Assembly: GCF_028885435.1 (NCBI RefSeq) | Contig: NZ_CP118522.1 | Location: 496,001-560,000, forward strand | Direction: 5' to 3' | Source of the DNA: Mesomycoplasma ovipneumoniae ATCC 29419 | Lineage (GTDB): Bacteria > Bacillota_I > Bacilli_A > Mycoplasmatales > Metamycoplasmataceae | DNA length: 64,000 nucleotides | Part shown: positions 21,807-32,831 of the stretch, one piece after another | How positions within the stretch are numbered: position 1 is the stretch's first letter | How the letters are laid out: every line of letters begins with the position of its first letter | Notes under the pieces: model-generated | What the model saw: the letters and a program-made list of their open reading frames with translations, nothing else | Databases searched by the model: none | What the model was told of the DNA's origin: nothing | Translations under genes and position numbers: made by a program

Positions 21807-23716
21807 CCTGAGTTTCCCAGTTTCATAAGGTAATTTTAAAAAAGCATCTGGTTTTAGGTACTTTTTTAAGTTTTTCGGTAAAAGTTAATAACAATTTTTT
21901 TACTGATTTATTAACACATCATAGTAAAAATCATACCTATTTCAAATATTCGGATCACTAGGAACACCATCTCGATTTTTAAATGTTATTTGCTGATCTA
22001 AAGTGTTAAATTCAACCCTTTGCCTTAATTTTTGCAACATCGTTACTAAACCAACTTCAGTTAATTGATTGTTTTCAAATAACTTGTTATCACTAATATG
22101 TTTGTTGATTTTAAATATTATAGTTTTTAAAATAACTAGTGAGATAAAACACAAAAGTGTATGAGCTAGAATGTGCTCGTCAATTCTTAAAAATACGGGC
22201 CGAATATTCAACAAACCTTTTAGACTTCTAAAATTAGCTTCAATATTCCACTGTTTTTGGTATTTTTCAACTATGTCTAAGACATTTGAATTTAGTATAT
22301 TTGTTTCATAAACATAGTAACCATCAAATTGTTTGTCTTTGTCAATTTTACTTTGATCTAATTCAAATTTCATGTTTGAAATTTCCTTAAAATATTTAGG
22401 TTTTTTGCCAAACAATTTGTTTACTTCAATAAAACCATCTTTATTTTGCTTTTTAATAAAACTTTCGATTTGCTCTTCGCGAGCTTTGCTGTCTTTTATT
22501 GCTCTTTTTGTACTGTAAGTAATAATTCTTCTTCTAATATTTTCGGTGTATCTTTTATTCTTATAAGATGAATAAAATTCTTCTTTTTTATACTTAAAAT
22601 CCGCACTTACATTAACATAATCGCTTGGATCTAGTAAATAATTTTTGAATTTTTGAGTTCCTACCTTTGCACGATAAGAAATAATGAAATTATAGTTTCT
22701 TGATTCAAGAAATCGAATATTTGCGGCAGTTGACATGCCACGATCAGCGATTATTGTCATATTTTTGATATTATATTTGGATTCAACATCTAATACAAAA
22801 GGGATTAATGTACTAGAATCGCCGGTATTCCCTTTAAAAACTTTAATATGAAAAGGAATACCATTTTTATCACACGCTAAGCCAATGACAATTTGGTCTT
22901 CTTTGAATTTAGCATCTTTAGAATAACCAGGAATTCTTAATCCATTTCTTTCAAATGTCTCAAAATAGACTGTTGATGAATCAAAATAAAATTCACTGTC
23001 CCTTTTTCCAAGTTCGCTTATAACCATTTTGTTGACACTATTTAAAAGTTGATTTTGTGACTCATAGACAAGATCTAAAAGTCTATAAAAGCTATTTTTG
23101 GAAGTATTTATTTGATTTGAGTAGTCATCCTTTTTATCAAAAGCATTAATAATGCTGCCAGGATCAGTGATCCGTTTTGAAATTAAGTAGTTAAAAATTT
23201 CCTTCATATTTTTATGTCTACTTTTAGGAAGTGATTCAAAAAATATTGTGCTTTTCAATAAGTTTTTTCAATTAATTCCCCGCCAACAAAAACCGAACGC
23301 TTCGATTATGCTTGAATTTTTAATAGAATCAAGTAAAATAGCCTTGACTTTATCTTTGTCATCTAAATTTGAAAACAATTTCAATTTTTCTTTGATAATT
23401 TGAACAGCATTTGGATTAATTTTTTCCAAATTCCGCTCATTTCCTAAACTAAATCAACGTTTTGGATCTTTGGAATAACCTTGTGTTCAGCCAACATATT
23501 TATATGGTTTATCTTTTGAAGATCCTCAAACACTAAATAAAAACAAATTTTGTTTTTTCATAATGTATAATTATACCATAAAATTACTTAAAATGCTACC
23601 AAATGCTACCAATTAAAATTAAGGTTTTACATTCAAAAAGCACCGATTTACGGGTCTTTTTTCATATTTATATTCACTAAAAAGTGAATTTTTGCCTTCA
23701 AACTGGGAAACTCGGG
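21807..23716 (-). mobile_element. IS1634-type insertion sequence (about 1.9 kb)
   Basis: Bounded by CCTGAGTTTCCCAGTTT (21807-21823) and the inverted AAACTGGGAAACTCGGG (23700-23716), which differ at one position. It is flanked by ~29-bp direct repeats. The IS1634 family is known for long target duplications. Its right ~75 bp (terminal repeat, TTCACTTTTTAGTGAATAT, ACCCGTAAATC) closely match the left end of the MITE-like repeats, linking the two. It sits inside the IS3-like element, near that element's right end. Confidence 0.85.
21900..23561 (-). CDS. IS1634/IS4-type DDE transposase
   Basis: 553 residues in one open frame with TGA(Trp), the normal size for this family. Starting at 23561, behind a -10 TATAAT at 23570-23575, it reads MKKQNLFLFSVWGSSKDK and continues past the internal Met at 23258. 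Catalytic landmarks: the first Asp in FYFDSSTVYFE, the second in MTIIADRGMS, and the YREK-like region YYVYETN...YQKQWNIEANFRSLKG with the Glu. It looks intact and could mobilise its own element and perhaps the MITE-like repeats. Confidence 0.9.
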
Positions 23717-23803
23717 AAAAAGCCAACACCTTAGTGTTATTTTTTTGCCCTATTTTAAACCGGACACTTTTTTAAGATTATCTATCAAACTGGGAAACTC
23801 GTG
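23717..23803. mobile_element. Target duplication, IS3-like right end and right end of MITE copy C
   Basis: From left to right: the right IS1634-type target duplication (23717-23746), which overlaps the IS3-like right end (to about 23752), then the displaced tail of MITE copy C ending AAACTGGGAAACTCG. After it the glpO 3' end begins. Confidence 0.65.
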
Positions 23804-23860
23804 ATAAATATTCGCTAGATTGATCTAAAATTACTTTTTTATTAAGTTTATTTGATTTTC
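23804..23860. repeat. Right flanking direct repeat of MITE copy C
   Basis: Partner of 19922-19977. It contains the last codons (NQINLIKK) and stop of glpO, so the functional gene end is on this side. Confidence 0.65.
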
Positions 23861-24964
23861 AACTAATTTTACAATTTCTAAAGCAATTGCAGGGGCTGCT
23901 GATAAACCTGGCGACTGCATTCCGGCGGCAAAAATAAAATTAGGATCTTTATAAGAAGGTCGAATAACAAAATCGCTATTCTGAATTTCGATTGGTCTTG
24001 AGCCTGCGAGTGCAAAAATTGTTTCCTGATAATCTAAGGTTGGAATAATTTTATGACCGATTTTTTGAATTTGCTCAACAAGACTAAAGTCAAGACAATT
24101 TACCTTTGATTTATCGATATTTTCTTCTGCTGTTGGCCCAACTAAAATATTACCATCAGGACGAGGTGCTACAATTACACCTTTTCCATATTTTTGAGGC
24201 ACTAGAAAATAAACATCTTTTACATCAGGGTGATTTCTAAGAATTAAATATTGGCCTCTTCTTTGTTTTTGACTAAATTCAGCAAATCCGGCTAATTTTC
24301 CAATTTCATCAGCATAATGACCGGCGGCGTTAATAATAATTTTAGTTTGAAGAATTTTATTTTCATCATTATTTGTTTCAATTTCAAATAACTGTTGGTC
24401 ATTTTTTGAAATTGAAACAACTTTTGTATTAGTATAAGAATCAACACCATTTTTAAGGGCAATTTCTAAAAAAGCAAGACTAGATTTGACCGGATCGATA
24501 ACTCAAGAATTATCACACTCAAGAGCTAAAGATGCTTGTTTTGAAACTAAAGGATGCTGTGTTTCTAGCTCTTTTTTTGATAAAACTCTTAAATGTGATT
24601 GACTAAGTCCGTTGATAATTCCGCGCTCATAAAGATCATGAATAATTTTTTCTTCTTCTGAATCAAAGGCAAGAACAATGCTTTTTGCTTGTTGGCGAGG
24701 AAAATTTACTTTTGGAAATATGTTTTCAATTCACAATTTATGTCCTAAAACATTTAATTTTGCTTTTAATTTATGTGGTTTTGGATCAAAACCACAGTGA
24801 ATTATTCCTGAATTTCCTGTTGTAGTTTCTGATGCAGCATATTTTTTTGCTTCAAGTATTGCGATTTTTAGTTTAAATTTACTCAATTCATAAGCAATAT
24901 TTGTGCCGATTATACCAGCGCCAATAATAACTACATCGTATTTTTGCATTTTTTTAGTTTCCAT
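23831..24964 (-). CDS. glpO: Glycerol-3-phosphate oxidase/dehydrogenase, FAD-dependent
   Basis: 377 residues. The N-terminal dinucleotide-binding motif is VVIIGAGIIGTNIAYEL; TTTGNSGIIHCGFD is the family's flavin-contacting stretch, and the C-terminus has AAGMQSPGLSAAPAIA. Mycoplasma GlpO (about 384 aa) oxidises glycerol-3-phosphate to dihydroxyacetone phosphate with release of H2O2, a known cytotoxic factor. It completes the glpF-glpK pathway coded 6-8 kb away. The start at 24964 has AAGGA 11 nt upstream and TATAAT at 25000-25005; the ATG at 24949 is an alternative. The 3' end was the insertion target of MITE copy C. Confidence 0.9.
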
Positions 24965-25017
24965 ATGTCACTAATTCCTTTTGATAATTTTATAACTTAA
25001 TTATATCAAAATAATCA

Positions 25018-25431
25018 CTATTTATTGGTTGATTTTAGTTTGTTTTTATATAAACGGTTAGCAATTTTCTTTTTGATAATCAATGACGGAATAATTAAAA
25101 AAATCGAAATTAAAACTAAAACAACTCGTAAAATTAGCAAAGCTCTTGTTGAATTAAGTGGATAGGTAAGCAGTAAAAAAGTTAGTGAAAATAAAATAAC
25201 AGTATAATAAAAAATAAAAGAAAAATCGACCACTTTTAGCCTAGTTAAAACCAGTGAGGCAAAAAAACAGACAAAAAAATTTAAAATCCCAATAATGGCT
25301 AAAATTCAATATGAAATTATCTCTTTTTGCCAAAAATCAGGCGAAAAAAATATATAAATTAAGCTAATTGGAATAAAAATTACAATTAAGGCAAAAACAA
25401 AATCCGGAATTTTTGTTATTTTTTTATACAT
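25018..25431 (-). CDS. Small membrane protein of unknown function
   Basis: 137 residues with four hydrophobic segments and a Lys/Asn-rich end. The ATG lies 8 bp inside the end of thrS, so it is probably translated as the last gene of trpS-thrS. I do not recognise a family. Confidence 0.7.
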
Positions 25432-27163
25432 TTTTTTCGCGGTTTTTTAGCAATTCAATAAAGTCAACTAATGAAATTTTGAAAGATTCTTGTGAACCAA
25501 ATTCACGATAAGTAATTTGGTTTTTTGCTATTTCTTCATCACCTATAATTATCTGAAAAGCAGTTTTTTGTAAATTTGCTTCACGAATTTTACGTGTAAT
25601 TCGCTCAGATCTTAAATCAATTTCAGAATTATACCCTAAATTAAATAGTATTTCGTGGATTTTTTTACTATATTCATAATGTTTTTCACCGACGGGAATC
25701 ACGATAATTTGCTTTGGTGAGAGTCAAAATGGCAATTTTCCTTTAGTTTGTTCTAATAAAATTGCAATAAATCGCTCATAAGTTCCAATAAGACCACGGT
25801 GAATCAATATTGGAGTTTCTTTTTGATTAAATTCGTTAGTAAAACTAATTCCAAATTTTTGTGGCAAGAGAAAATCTAGCTGTAAAGTCGAAATTGTAAC
25901 TTCTTTATTTAATGCTGTCTTAATTTGAAAGTCGATTTTTGGGCCATAAAAAGCAGCTTCACCGATTTTTTCAACGTATTTTACGTTGTTTTGATCAAGA
26001 AATTGTTTTAAATCATTCTCGGCTTGATTTCACATTAAATCATCTTGGAAAAATTTTTCTTTGTTTTGTGGGTCTCTTTTTGAAAAAGAAATATAAAAAA
26101 CTTTTATTTTGAAAAAATCAAGCACTTCTTGAATCATCTTAAAAAGGTGGCTAATTTCGCTAAAAATTTGCTTTTTTGTGACAAAAATATGCCCTTCAGT
26201 TAAATCCATTGCTCGAACTCGTTCTAAACCTGAAAGTGCACCTGATTTTTCATAACGATACAACCTAGATTGCTCTGAAACTCTAAAAGGCAAATTCCGA
26301 TAACTAAAATGTTGTTCAGAAAATAAAATTATATGGTGTGGACAAGTCATTGGTCGCGGAATAAGTGCTTCATCTTCAACTTTAATTGGCGAAAACATGT
26401 CATCTTTATAATGTTGTAAGTGCCCTGAAATTTCATAAAGGCTTTGGTGACCAAAATGAGGAGTTAAAACTTCTCTAAAACCGTAATTTCGGTCAAATTC
26501 TAGTATTTTTTGCCTAATTTTGTTATGAATTTTCATCCCATTTTCAAGTCAAACTGGGAAACCAAGTCCAAAATAATGGCTAAAACTAAAAAGTTTTAGC
26601 TTTGAACCAATTCGGCGGTGATCTCTTTCTTGTCTTTCTTGCAAAATTTGAAGAAATTTTTCAAGATTTTCCTTTGAATCTCAACTTGTACCATAAATTC
26701 TTGTGAGCTGCTTATTTTTTGAATTTCCACGTCAATAGGCACCTGCAATTTTTAGGAGTTTAAAATTTTTTATTTGATTCAAACTCTCAAGATGCCTTCC
26801 AGCACAAAGATCCTCAAAAAGTATATTGTTTTGTTGGTCAACAATTGAAAAATAGGTCACTTTTTCAGATTTGTTTTCAAGATCAGATTTTAGCTCTTGT
26901 TTGTAAATTTGACTTTGAAAATCAAGATTATTACCTTCTGTTTGAACAATTCTTAAATTTTTTGAAACTAATTTTTTCATTAATTTTTCAATTTTTCCAA
27001 AATCTGACTCAGAAAGTGGAGTTTCTAGATCAAAATCATAATAAAAACCATCATCATAAACAGGACCAATTCCTAATTTTACATTTGGGAAAAGTGTTTT
27101 TATTGCAAGCGCTAAAAGATGAGAGGTAGAATGATTGAGTTCATAATCAATTTTTAATTCCAT
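25424..27163 (-). CDS. thrS: Threonyl-tRNA synthetase
   Basis: 579 residues. The editing domain is first ([12 protein letters not shown] and CAGRHLES supply the HxxxH and CxxxH residues). Then comes the class II core with motif 2 ([35 protein letters not shown]) and the anticodon domain ([11 protein letters not shown]...[17 protein letters not shown]). The N-terminal TGS domain of longer ThrRS proteins is absent, as expected for mycoplasmas. Its ATG lies three bases after the trpS stop; the two are surely co-transcribed. Confidence 0.95.
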
Positions 27164-27166
27164 GAG

Positions 27167-28150
27167 TTAAAGTCCCATTTTTTGTTTTATTGTTTTTAAA
27201 TTTGAATTTGCTATTTGATTTGCTTTTTTCGCCCCATTTTTTGCAAAATCATCAACAAATTGTAACATTTTTTGGTGTTTTTTTTGTAAATCTTCGAGAA
27301 AATTAGCAACGATTGTTCCGACTGTTTCCTTTAAAAACTTATAGGATTGATCTTGAAAAAAATTAAGGGTTTCTTCTTGAGTTTTATCAGTAAAGCCCAT
27401 ATAAATATTCAAAAGATTATTGATCCCCGGCTTTTCTTGGCTAAAATAAATTTTATTTTCAGAATCAGTTTTTGCTCTTTGAATTTTATTATAGGCTTCT
27501 TGAGGCGAATCGGTTAAAAAAATTGCCGAGTTTTTTTGGCTTGTTGATTTAGACATTTTTTTGGTTGGATCAGTAAGTGACATTATTTTTTGCGCATTTT
27601 GGGAAATTATTGCCTTAGGAATGACAAAATCTGTTTTATAAATTTTGTTAAAACGCTGAGCAATTTTTCGTGTAAGTTCTAAATGCTGTAATTGATCAGC
27701 GCCAACGGTTACAAAATCAGGATTATATAAAAGAATATCTGCAGCCATTAAAATTGGATAAGTTAGCAAGCCTGTTGGAACTTTTTCGGTATTATTTTCC
27801 TGTTTTTGACGAGATTTATCTTTAAATTGCGTCATTCTTGAGAGTTCGCCAATTGTTGTTTGGGACTGTAAAAGTCAAAAAAGTTCACTATGAGCACTAA
27901 CATCAGATTGAAAAAATAACACTGTTTTTTCAGGATCAAAACCGCATGCAAGATAAAATGCAAAAATACTAGCGCGGTTTTGGGTTAATTTTTCTGGGTC
28001 AATTGGCAAAGTAAGGGCATGAAGATCGGCGACAAAAATAAAATTTTCGTACTGATCTTGAAAAGAAAGACTCGGTTTTATCGAACCGAGAAAATTACCA
28101 ATCGTCAAGTTTCCAGTTGCAGTTATTCCACTTACTAATCTTTTTTTCAT
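27167..28150 (-). CDS. trpS: Tryptophanyl-tRNA synthetase
   Basis: 327 residues, typical length. Class I signatures: TIGN (HIGH-type) near residue 17 in SGITATGNLTIGNFLGS, and KKMSKSTSQ (KMSKS). It charges tRNA-Trp, which in this organism must also read UGA. The promoter TATAAT is at 28171-28176; it is divergent from the EIIB-like gene. Confidence 0.96.
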
Positions 28151-28170
28151 AGCAAAAAAATTTTAGCATA

Positions 28171-28216
28171 ATTATAATGAATTTTTTAGAAAATGAGTAT
28201 AATTTAAAAAGATATT
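28171..28216. promoter_or_regulatory. Divergent promoters trpS / EIIB-like gene
   Basis: On the minus strand TATAAT at 28171-28176 serves trpS; on the plus strand TATAAT at 28199-28204 serves the EIIB-like gene. The start codons are only 66 bp apart. Confidence 0.65.
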
Positions 28217-28573
28217 ATGAAGCTAATTTCCAAAATCATTTATTTTCTTTTGCAAATTTTTAGCTTTGGTTTGTTTGCTAAACGTATTAAAAAAAAACAT
28301 AATAAAACAAAGTCTGAAATCACCTTTGATGACAAAATCGGTTTCAATGTTGATGATCTAGTTAAATTTTTAGGCGGGACTAAAAATATTGACTCATGTG
28401 ATTTTACAGTTTCTAGATTAAAAATTAAATTAAAATCAACTGAAGGTATCAATGTTGAAGAAATTGGAAAATTAAAAGGGATTTCAGGTGTTGTTGTTGG
28501 TTTAAACGAAATTAATTTAATAGTTGGTAATAAATCTAAAGCTATTTGAAAAGCTATAAATAATTTTGAATAA
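28217..28573 (+). CDS. EIIB-like PTS domain protein without the phosphocysteine
   Basis: 118 residues: an N-terminal hydrophobic or amphipathic segment, a Lys-rich linker, and a domain with LVKFLGGTKNIDS...SRLKIKLKS...VEEIGKLKGISGVVVGLNEINLIVG. This follows the glucose-family EIIB pattern (LGG.eNI...CiTRLR...D......LK...GV...G...q.i.G). Aligned on RLKI/RLRV, the position of the phospho-accepting Cys is Thr, and a Cys lies three residues earlier. Either it is an inactive, possibly regulatory EIIB, or the shifted Cys is used. No IIC or IIA partner is adjacent. Confidence 0.75.
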
Positions 28574-28617
28574 GTTTAAAAACAGTTTAAAAAATCCTAA
28601 GGAAATTACATAAAAAA

Positions 28618-31600
28618 ATGCAAAAATTTGGAACCCATACCCGTGAAACCCAAAATTCAACTGGTACAAATCAAAATTTAAGCTACGAGCGTTTACTAGC
28701 AAATTTAATTACAATTGAACGTGCAGATTCAGCACTTTTTACAAGAATCGACAACGAAAATTATATTGATTTATTTTCTGCGCTAAAAACTAGCGATCTT
28801 AGAAAATTAATCTCTTCACCAATTTCTTCTGTGTCACTGACAACAAGTGAATTTGATGATTTTATTGAAAAAATAGAATCAATAAATGACAAAGATGAAT
28901 TAATTGAATACTTGAAAAATTCAGACTACAAACTAAACCCGCTTGCCCAAAGAGCGCTTAATTCTGATTTTCAGTCAGCAAAAAAAGACATATTAAATAA
29001 AATATCATATAAAAAACAAACAAGTCTAGCAAAATGAAAGCGTTTGATCAAAAAAGCTTATGATATTCTTAGAGATCGAAATGTTTGGCCTTTGCACATT
29101 GGATTTTGCTATATTTCTTTGTCAATTGAAGACCGAAGTTTTTTTGGACCTTTATTTGTTAAAGAATGTGAAGTTACAATTGTAAATTCAGTGCCAAGAC
29201 TTAATGCTGATGGGCATATAAAATTAAATAATAAACTTCTTGCATTTTTAAAGAAACTTGACATTGATTTTAATTTTGACTTTGATTTTTCAGAATTTTC
29301 AATTGAAGAAGTAATTGAAAATGTTAAAAAATTTTACAATGATAAGTTTGAAATTCCTAACATTGAAGGAAAAATTGCAAAAGATGTTTCAACTCCAGAA
29401 GATACAATAAATTTTCACCCCGGAGTTGTTTTAGGATTTTTCAACATTGGTGGATCACATCAACGTCAAATCATGGAAAAAATGATCAAAACTGGTGAAA
29501 TTCACAACTTAATTGAAGTTGATATTAACAAAACCACATACAGAAACAATGTTGAAAAATCAATTTTTTCACCGAAATTTACAGGATTTTTTAAAATTCA
29601 GCCAACTAACTTTACCCAAGATTGCGCCCATATTTCGGCAATTTTACAAAACACAATTATCTGAGGGCCTCCTGGAACTGGAAAATCCCAGACAATTGCA
29701 AACATTATTTCAAATGTTATTGCCCTAAATCGAACCGCACTTGTTAGCTCGCAGAAAAAAATTGCCCTTGTTGTTTTAAGAAAAAGACTAAAAATGATGT
29801 CATTTTTCTGTCTTTTTGTCATTAATGAAAAGTTGGAAAATTATAAAGATTTTTACAAGCCAATTGAAGAGTATATTGAAAATATTGAAAATTTCAATAT
29901 GGAATCAAAACTTAAAGAAATTAAAGTTTTTTCCGATGATGATCGCCAATATTTAGAACTTTTAGAAAAAATTTTTCCTAAAATTGAAACTTTAACAAAT
30001 ACACTTGATGCTTATAAAACAATCGAAAAAGCTAACAATTTTTTCAAACTAAGTATTGCTGAAACTCTTTTTAAACTAAATAAATCGATTAATATCAATC
30101 CAAAAAGATCACCACAGTCAAGAAATAATCTAAAATTACATATTATTGAGTCTAAACTCAAACGTAAATTGAAATTTTATGAAAAAGCAATGCATATAGC
30201 TTCCAATGAACTTCGCCAAGACGTTGACTTAATTCTTGAAAACCTAGCTAATTATGATGACAATTTGGAAAACATCTATAACAAAATTTCAAAATTAGAA
30301 ATTTCTAATTTTGAAAATCTCGAAAAGTTTCTCAATTTTGTTAAAAAACCAAAAGTTGAAGTTCTTGATGATAAGGCTTTATTTATTTACCATGCAAAAA
30401 AAGTCTTTGAAGTCTTGGCAAAATTAAATAATGACCCTGAATTTCAACAGCTCTATACTCGCTTCAGACTTAGCGTTAAACAAAAAAAGAAAATGTCTCC
30501 TTACAAGTTTTTACTAAAACATGCCGAAATTATTAAGATTTTGTTCCCAGTTATTATTACAACTCCTGACATTGAACTTGTAATGTTTGAAAAACGTTAT
30601 TTTGATTACATTATTATTGATGAAGCTTCACAAATGTTTTTAGAAGAAGCACTCCCACTTTTATTTTACGGAAAAATTAAAGTTCTTGTTGGTGACCACC
30701 AACAAATGCAACCAATTCGTTGGTTTGCTTCAAAAATGAATGATGAATCAGAAGATGATGCCTTTGCAAATATTGAATCAATTCTCGAATATGCCCATTC
30801 CAAAGGTGTTTTTAACATTATGTTAGACAAAAATTATCGTTCACATCATGCCTCCTTAATGTCATTTAACTCCCGTCATTTTTATGATTCAGAGCTTAAA
30901 ATTGCCAATAATCATAATTTTGAAGGTAATGATGTAATTGAAGTTCATAATGTTAATGGTCAGTGAGACGGTCAGCAAAATATTGTTGAGGCAAAAGCGG
31001 TTGTTGATATTGCCCAAAAAAATATCAACAAGTTTTCAACAATGATAATTTTGGCTTTTAACAAAAATCAGCAAAATGCAATTGAAAAAATAATTTTTGA
31101 ATCCTATCCAGAAATTGAAAAATTAATCTATACTGATAAAATTATTGTAAATAGTCTTGAAAACATTCAAGGAGATGAGGCTGATTTAGTAATTGTCTCA
31201 GTTGCCTACGATCAAAGTGCAAAATTTGGTTCAACTTATATAGCACGAAAAGGTGGAAAAAACGCCCTAAATGTTGCAACCTCTCGTGCGCGTCAAAAAA
31301 TGATAATTTGCAAGTCAATAAATGCTGATGAAATTCAAAATACTTCTAACTCTGACGATCTAGAAATTTTTAAATCATGAATTAATTTCTTGGATCTTGA
31401 TGTTCAATCACAAATTAATTATTCACGTAAAAATAAAGTACAACTTTCACTTTCAGAGTTAAAAAATGTTGCAAAATCAAGCTTTTTTGCTGATTTTCAG
31501 CAAGAATTTGCCGAAGAATTTTTAGGACTTTTCCCAAGTTTAGAGCTAAAAACCAACTATGTTGTCGGAACCGAGCAAATTGATGTTGCTATTTTTGATC

Positions 31601-31812
31601 AAGGCAAATTTTTACTTGGAATTTATTTAGACTCACTTGAATATCGCAAACCTAAAGAGTATATTGAATATTTTGATGCAATCAAATTCATTCAACAAAA
31701 AAAATATCCAATTATTATAATTAATTTTGTTGAATGAAAACTCAATAGAAATAAAGTAACCGAAAAACTCAAAAAAGAAATTATCAATTTGAAGGAAGAT
31801 GATCTTGTTTAA
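28618..31812 (+). CDS. Large superfamily 1 (UPF1-like) helicase with degenerate C-terminal nuclease-like domain
   Basis: 1064 residues in one frame. N-terminal ~340 residues unassigned. Walker A GPPGTGKSQTIANII lies near residue 350, Walker B IIIDEASQM near 666. Then come VLVGDHQQMQPI, LDKNYRSHHASLMSFNS, VNSLENIQGDEADLVIVSVA and ATSRARQKMII (motifs III to VI). The last ~110 residues (ELKTNYVVGTEQIDVAIFDQGKFLLGIYLDS) resemble the Vsr/MTES_1575-type nuclease fold that often ends such helicases, but the catalytic acidic/lysine set is mostly gone. Probably a nucleic-acid helicase in repair or RNA handling; a defence role is possible but unproved. It overlaps rnhC by 14 bp. Confidence 0.85.
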
Positions 31813-32539
31813 ACCGGAGTTATATCAGGTTGATGATTTAGTAATTGGCTGTGATGAGGTTGGTGTTGGCGAGTATTTTACAAATTTAACTGTTTGCTGC
31901 GCTGTTTTTTGCCAGTCAGAAATTGAAGGACAACTTATTGAAAAAATTGTTGACTCAAAACTTTTAAATGAAAAGAAGATTAGTGAACTTTTTGAAATTT
32001 TGGACCAAAAAATTACTTATAAATTTATCTCTTTAGAGATGAAAGACTATAATGATCTAATCCAAAAAGGACTAAACTCGCATGAAATCAAAGCTTTTTT
32101 ATATTTTAAAGTGCTTAGAGATCTAGTTTTAATTTTTAAAGATGTTCCAATTGATAAAATTTTCATTGATGGTTTTGTCTCGGCGCAAAAATTTAGTCAA
32201 TATTTTGCTAAAATAAGTAAATTTTTCAACATTGAGCCATGAAATTTTGAAAAATATCCTTTAATTTTGGAGAAAAAAGCCGACACAAAAATTAAACAAG
32301 TTGGAGCTGCTTCAATAATTGCAAAACATGTCTTAAGTCAAAAATTCAACAAACGGCAAGAAAAATGAAAAGCAATTTTTCCGGCTGGTTCAAATCAAAT
32401 TGAAAAAATTGTTAATTTTTGCCTTGGGCAAATTCAGAAACACGGGACAATTTTCCTTGAAGAAAATGTAAAATTACATTTTAGCATTACTGATAAAGTC
32501 TATACGAAACTAAAGGAAAAAAATGGAAAAAATAGCTAA
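31799..32539 (+). CDS. rnhC: Ribonuclease HIII
   Basis: 246 residues. GCDEVGVGEYF supplies the first catalytic Asp-Glu of type 2 RNase H; FIDGF and the KKADTKIKQVGAASIIAKH stretch are the other conserved blocks. It degrades RNA of RNA-DNA hybrids in the cytoplasm. There is no TBP-like N-terminal domain of the Bacillus kind. The ATG is within the end of the helicase gene, with AAGGA very close. The context with a helicase suggests co-expression for nucleic-acid maintenance. Confidence 0.88.
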
Positions 32540-32825
32540 ATTATTTCAAGAAAATTCAGAACAAATTATCTCAAATGTCGGTACAGCTGGCGGAGTTGGT
32601 CTTGGTGGCTGAATTGGCATAACTATTGGTGTTGGAATTATTTTATTTATTATTGGCGGAGTGATTGCCTTAATAGTCTCAAAAAAAATGTTTGAAAAAC
32701 AAATCCGCGAAAATCCACCAATAACTGAAGGCATGATTCGCGCAATGTACATGCAAATGGGTCGAAAACCATCTGAGGCACAAATTAGAGCGGTTATGCG
32801 ATCAGTAAAAAACGCTAAAAAGTAG
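32523..32825 (+). CDS. UPF0154/YneF-like membrane protein
   Basis: 100 residues that include a TGA(Trp). A Gly/Ile-rich transmembrane helix (about residues 29-54) is followed by NPPITEGMIRAMYMQMGRKPSEAQIRAVMRSV. That tail is the hallmark of YneF (UPF0154) proteins (NPPi.e.mlr.Mm.QMG.KPS..kI...M). The biochemical role of the family is unknown. It overlaps rnhC by 17 bp and precedes gpmI by six. Confidence 0.88.
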
Positions 32826-32831
32826 GAAATA

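Noticed and set aside
28618-31812. Calling the helicase part of a defence operon
   Set aside because: Neighbours are RNase HIII, a YneF-type protein and gpmI, and the nuclease-like tail has lost its catalytic pattern.
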